Origin: Methylococcus geothermalis
GTDB lineage: Bacteria > Pseudomonadota > Gammaproteobacteria > Methylococcales > Methylococcaceae
Reading direction: 5' to 3'
DNA length: 64,000 bases
Assembly (NCBI RefSeq): GCF_012769535.1
Contig: NZ_CP046565.1
Span: forward strand, 124,001 to 188,000
Position numbers and translations under genes: made by a program
Shown here: positions 63,912 through 64,000 of the stretch, in pieces
How the letters are laid out: each line of letters begins with the position of its first letter
Position numbering within the stretch: position 1 is the first letter of the stretch
Notes under the pieces: model-generated
Databases searched by the model: none
What the model saw: the letters and a program-made list of their open reading frames with translations, nothing else
Told to the model about the DNA's origin: nothing

Positions 63912-64000
63912 TGGGCAAGCGCCTGCGGACGACCCCGGAAATGTCACGTATTCTTCGCACACGCATGCGGCGTAGCGGCCTGTTATTACTGCTGGCGCTC
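63911..64000 (+). CDS. outer-membrane efflux factor, 5' end only
   Basis: The ATG at 63911 overlaps the adaptor stop (TAATG) and gives a basic N-terminus followed by a hydrophobic signal (RRSGLLLLLAL); another ATG at 63941 is possible. About 30 residues are inside the window. The position after pump and adaptor suggests a NodT/OprM-type protein. Confidence 0.55.
   Translation, partial: MGKRLRTTPEMSRILRTRMRRSGLLLLLAL

Overview
The window is a high-GC bacterial chromosome segment. Gene content and order (CmoB, HflD, the RsmI-LpoA-YraN-DiaA block, an Rnf A-B-C-D-G-E-H cluster, IscX) are gammaproteobacterial. A methanotroph close to Methylococcus is my best guess, but this is an inference from general resemblance; no methane-oxidation gene lies in the window.

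Layout. 1-13.7 kb is core metabolism: a cmoB fragment at the left edge, hemF, a MlaC/HpnM-like protein, hemB-aroE, a tautomerase, a gamma carbonic anhydrase, lemA with a GIDE-domain gene, a six-gene histidine operon (hisB-H-A-F-I-E, minus strand), a PLP decarboxylase, a methyltransferase and a VOC protein. 13.7-21.5 kb holds a decayed glutathione S-transferase gene, a small secreted protein, a MarR regulator and a complete RND efflux system (adaptor, pump, outer-membrane factor). 21.5-27.3 kb is the Rnf electron-transport operon on the minus strand. 27.6-40.5 kb holds scattered housekeeping genes: iscX, an NnrU-like protein, a pterin dehydratase, a P-type ATPase, a PEP-mutase-family enzyme, an IS5 remnant, hflD, a MazG-like gene, a metallophosphoesterase, a CarS-like protein, and archease with rtcB.

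40.5-50.3 kb is an accessory region: small unknown genes, truncated and fused genes (sirtuin tail, exonuclease chimera), a dead IS481 element, a 237-bp internally deleted copy of it, and a pair of proteins resembling nucleotide-modification-associated domains (Nmad3 and Nmad2). It ends at a tRNA-Arg(CCU) gene whose 3' end faces it, the usual geometry for an island integrated at a tRNA gene. At its left end, 40,923-41,132, I read a probable unannotated Fur-controlled small RNA: a sigma70-like promoter with a Fur-box-like sequence in the spacer, an 8-bp hairpin with a CU-rich 12-nt loop, and a strong intrinsic terminator.

50.8-58.4 kb returns to core genes: polysaccharide deacetylase, rsmI, lpoA, yraN, diaA, a GlcD-type FAD oxidase, a DUF466 protein and a membrane-anchored c-type cytochrome. 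59.4-64 kb is a second RND system (pump, adaptor, start of an outer-membrane factor) cut by the right edge.
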